Source: Dendrophyllia cribrosa
Lineage: Eukaryota > Cnidaria > Anthozoa > Scleractinia > Dendrophylliidae
Assembly (NCBI GenBank): GCA_024195265.1
Contig: JAJLRJ010000001.1
Location: 3,627,062-3,691,061, forward strand
Reading direction: 5' to 3'
Length of the DNA: 64,000 nt
Shown one piece after another: positions 61,666-64,000 of the stretch. Positions within the stretch are counted from its first letter, which is position 1, and each line of letters begins with the position of its first letter. The position numbers and the translations under genes were made by a program. Under the pieces are notes generated by a model, which was given only the letters and a program-made list of their open reading frames with translations, made no database searches and was not told the origin of the DNA.

Positions 61666-61731
61666 CTGTTAATGAAGAATAAAAAATGGTTTAGGGATTA
61701 CATAATCCACCGTACTGCTCGTCGTACGTTT

Positions 61732-61815
61732 TTGGTTTACCGCCATCTGGACTGATGGTGTACACGCAACTGGATGTGAAACCACCTTGAAAAAGATGTG
61801 AACAGCTTTTGGGAA
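61732..61815 (-). pseudogene. Partial duplicate of the FReD exon start
   Basis: This stretch repeats the first 80-85 bp of the exon at 61242-61665, reading PKSCSHLFQGGFTSSCVYTI in the same orientation. It stops after GGKP and runs into unrelated sequence with no GGWTVFQ segment. It lies about 70 bp upstream of the real exon on that strand and could act as a cryptic exon. Confidence 0.75.
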
Positions 61816-62099
61816 TGAGCACTGAATTCGAAACAAAAAAACAAAACAAAAGGGAAAGCAATATTCTCAGGAATTATCTTTACTAGAAATACGTATTTCG
61901 CAGAACCTCGCGAAGTTCGTAATAAAATGACAAAACTAGTTCGCAAATGCCATCCGTGTTTTTATATTTTTATGTTATGAACGCCTTATTTGGCAACCAT
62001 ATATTTCTTTGTTCGCGCGTTTTATACTTTCGTGGTTGAGAAATTGTTCGGGCCCTCTAGATCTCTGGAAACCACTACTTGTGACGAAAGTATCCATTA
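61816..62099. other. No feature recognised
   Basis: No exon of the FReD gene and no repeat boundary could be supported here. Confidence 0.4.
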
Positions 62100-62350
62100 T
62101 ACGGCAGAGTCGGAGTCGGAGTCGTAATCAGAAGCGCAGAGCATTACGATCTAGTGAAAATCAAACCGACGGAATCAGAAGAAGATTACGGAGTCATAAG
62201 CGGAATCGGAAGAAAATGGAACCGTTCTGATTCTTCCGATTCCGATTTCGTCGAGCTTATGACTCAGCTTACGACTCCGATTTTAACTAGGTCGGAAGCG
62301 CTCTTTCGACTCAGTGACTACGTCTCCGACTCCGACTCCGTCGCCAGTGG
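62100..62350. repeat. Inverted-repeat element with GAGTCG hexamers
   Basis: Arms at 62100-62225 and 62231-62350 are imperfect inverted copies, each with two to three GAGTCG or CGACTC units at its outer end and GGAATCGGAAGAA or its complement near the centre. MITE-like; the ends were not fixed. Confidence 0.6.
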
Positions 62351-62453
62351 AAACCAGCCTTAAGGATTTATGCTGATAGCTAGCAGTATCTTAGCATAAT
62401 TAACAGGGTATGACTTAGTACGTTTGCAATGAGAACGTAATTTTTTCGTGCCT

Positions 62454-62696
62454 GGGGCCCGTTTCTCAAAGCCCCGATAACTTTCCGGGCCCGGAGCTAA
62501 ATTTGAAAATCAGAATCATTTTTAAGGCGTATTAACCGGTCTTAACCCCCAAACTAGCCGGAATTGTTTCGTCGCCTTATAATTTTATTGCTTAGCCTTT
62601 AAAACCAACTAATATGCATCTTTAATGTGAACATCGACAGAAAACAGCTTTCCGTGTGTGCCCGAAAAGTTACCGGACTTTGGAGAAACGGGCCCC
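62454..62696. mobile_element. MITE with GGGGCCCGTTTCTC ends
   Basis: Left end GGGGCCCGTTTCTCAAAG and right end, in reverse complement, GGGGCCCGTTTCTCCAAAG. The arms continue to TAACTTT and CGGG. The 243 bp carry no coding sequence. Confidence 0.75.
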
Positions 62697-62825
62697 TGGA
62701 GCTTTATTCTAAAATCAGAAACTGTAGAATAATGGTATAGTAGTTAGCCCGCAAACCAGCCCGAGTTTTTCGTCAACTTGGAATTTCGAAATGAAATTGG
62801 AATCTTTAATGTAACATCGCGCATC

Positions 62826-62882
62826 TTAAGATTGAAGCTTTCCGGGCCCGAAAAGCCATCAGGACTTTCGAAAACAAGCCCA
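62826..62882. repeat. Decayed end of a GGGCCCG-type element
   Basis: TTTCCGGGCCCGAAAAG followed by GGACTTTCGAAAAC resembles the right end of the element at 62454-62696, suggesting a diverged second copy covering roughly 62700-62882. Confidence 0.45.
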
Positions 62883-63036
62883 GCTATTCTGATGGAGCTA
62901 GCATTTTAAAGTGTGTACGGGAGCTGTAAATATCCAAAAGGTTCTAAAACTAAAACGATACAGATACTCAGAAGGTTTGTATGGGAGATGAAGGCTCGTT
63001 TATAGGTCGAACGATGTCAAAAATTCCGATTATTAA

Positions 63037-63725
63037 GGTGGCTTGACTGGGTTTTTAAGTGAAGTAACATCCCAAGTTTGAACGGCTGGTACTTCACTTT
63101 CTGAGCTCGGTCAGGCAAGCTGCTTCACACATATACTAGAGATGAAATGAACTTTCCAAAAAAGTAGATTTGATTGACATCTGTGTTACCATGACAACAA
63201 TCTGATGACGTCATGGTTTAGTCCACATGAAAGTCTTCAAGACTGCAAAAATTGAAAAATTTCTTTGAGAGCGTTTTCGAATAAAATTGGGTTGAATATT
63301 TTCATCAAAAAATAAAAAATTCGCATTTTCATCCTGTTTGCTTCACTAGATTTCAGTTGATGTGATCAAAAGCAATGTCTGAAATATCTTTATTTTACTC
63401 ACAAAATTAACACTTTTGTCAGGGAAGCGTTACTAGTCGATGAAATTTTTTAAAATCTTCTGACCTAAAGTTTAACATGTAATACATTATCTCTTTAAAT
63501 TTCAAGTGCTTTGAATCATTTCGAGGGCGAGAAATAAAACTTAAAGTATAGGGCATGCATTCGTCTTCCAAAGTTTCATTGCCGTATTATTTGTTGACAG
63601 ACCTTTCTCTTTTGTCTACATATTTGTGCGCTTTTGAAACAACACGTTTGCCATGCCTACTTTCTACGCTTCGCTACTACCAAAGCGATCGTGAATTTTT
63701 TTTTTTTGATAGCACAATGGCAATA
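63037..63725. other. Unassigned stretch starting at a TTAA-GGTGGCT end
   Basis: TTAA (63033-63036) followed by GGTGGCTTGACTGGG recalls the start of the TTAA element at 6294, but no matching right end is seen before 63725. No gene recognised. Confidence 0.35.
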
Positions 63726-63907
63726 GGCCATTTGCACGATGGCGTCATTTGACTACAACTACCAGAATTCATTTCGTTTTTCCTTTCTTATTTAAATTTT
63801 GTAATCTCAGTGCGGTTTAAATAACAATAGCCCTAATTTGCACTACAAAACAAAAAACTGAAGGATTCTGGTAGTTGTAGTCATATGACGTCATCGTGCA
63901 AATGGCC
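63726..63907. mobile_element. 182-bp MITE with TA target duplication, copy 2
   Basis: Same length and nearly the same sequence as 54523-54704, with TA at 63724-63725 and 63908-63909 and well-matched inverted ends (GGCCATTTGCACGATG). Confidence 0.9.
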
Positions 63908-64000
63908 TATTAACGTAAGGCTGCGGCCACGCACGTGTAACACGTTTAAATGTGGGTTTGTGTTGAAAGAATAGCAAACTTGTTGATTCAAAAGCGCACA

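Overview
The window looks like eukaryotic, probably cnidarian (anthozoan or stony-coral type) genomic DNA. It has intron-split fibrinogen-related (FReD) exons, a very high density of palindromic MITE-like insertions, a rve-type DDE integrase of a kind I associate with cnidarian and fish repeats, and no bacterial gene organisation. The organism is an inference from remembered families, not a database result.

Layout. 1-3513 is a repeat-rich left flank. It holds a (TA)n tract, an inverted-repeat element, two broken FReD C-terminal exons (minus strand, 1375-1825), a GC-rich hairpin MITE, a foldback-like element whose arms are 15-bp tandem repeats (1941-2880), and an inverted repeat enclosing a hammerhead-like motif (3094-3359). 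3514-58384 is one very large inverted-repeat structure. From outside to inside each arm carries: an outer unique domain; a short tract of degenerate 24-bp units; a 24-bp minisatellite; about 85 bp of inner sequence; and the start of a DDE integrase gene pointing to the centre. The left arm's minisatellite has grown to about 45 kb (7269-52370, roughly 1,850 units, interrupted by exactly 500 N), while the right arm has about nine units (56166-56390). The only near-complete integrase copy is on the minus strand (54815-56080) and carries stops and frameshifts. The left arm holds only its N-terminal part (52460-53204), split by a tRNA-containing insertion.

Because the arms are copies of each other, several insertions have an intact empty site in the opposite arm. 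These are a 1.5-kb palindrome with a Tigger-like core (4700-6193), a TTAA-flanked element (6294-7088) and a second TTAA-flanked palindrome (57318-57869). 58385-64000 is the right flank. It contains a two-exon FReD domain gene on the minus strand (59915-61665) with a MITE in its intron, a possible zinc-binding exon (58840-59101) and several further MITEs.

The main candidate for something new is the 3514-58384 structure as a whole: a foldback/TU/Galileo-like architecture that encodes a retroviral-type (rve) DDE integrase and has an extremely asymmetric minisatellite in its arms. Nearly all long reading frames between 7.2 and 52.4 kb are by-products of a 24-bp (8-codon) repeat and are not genes.
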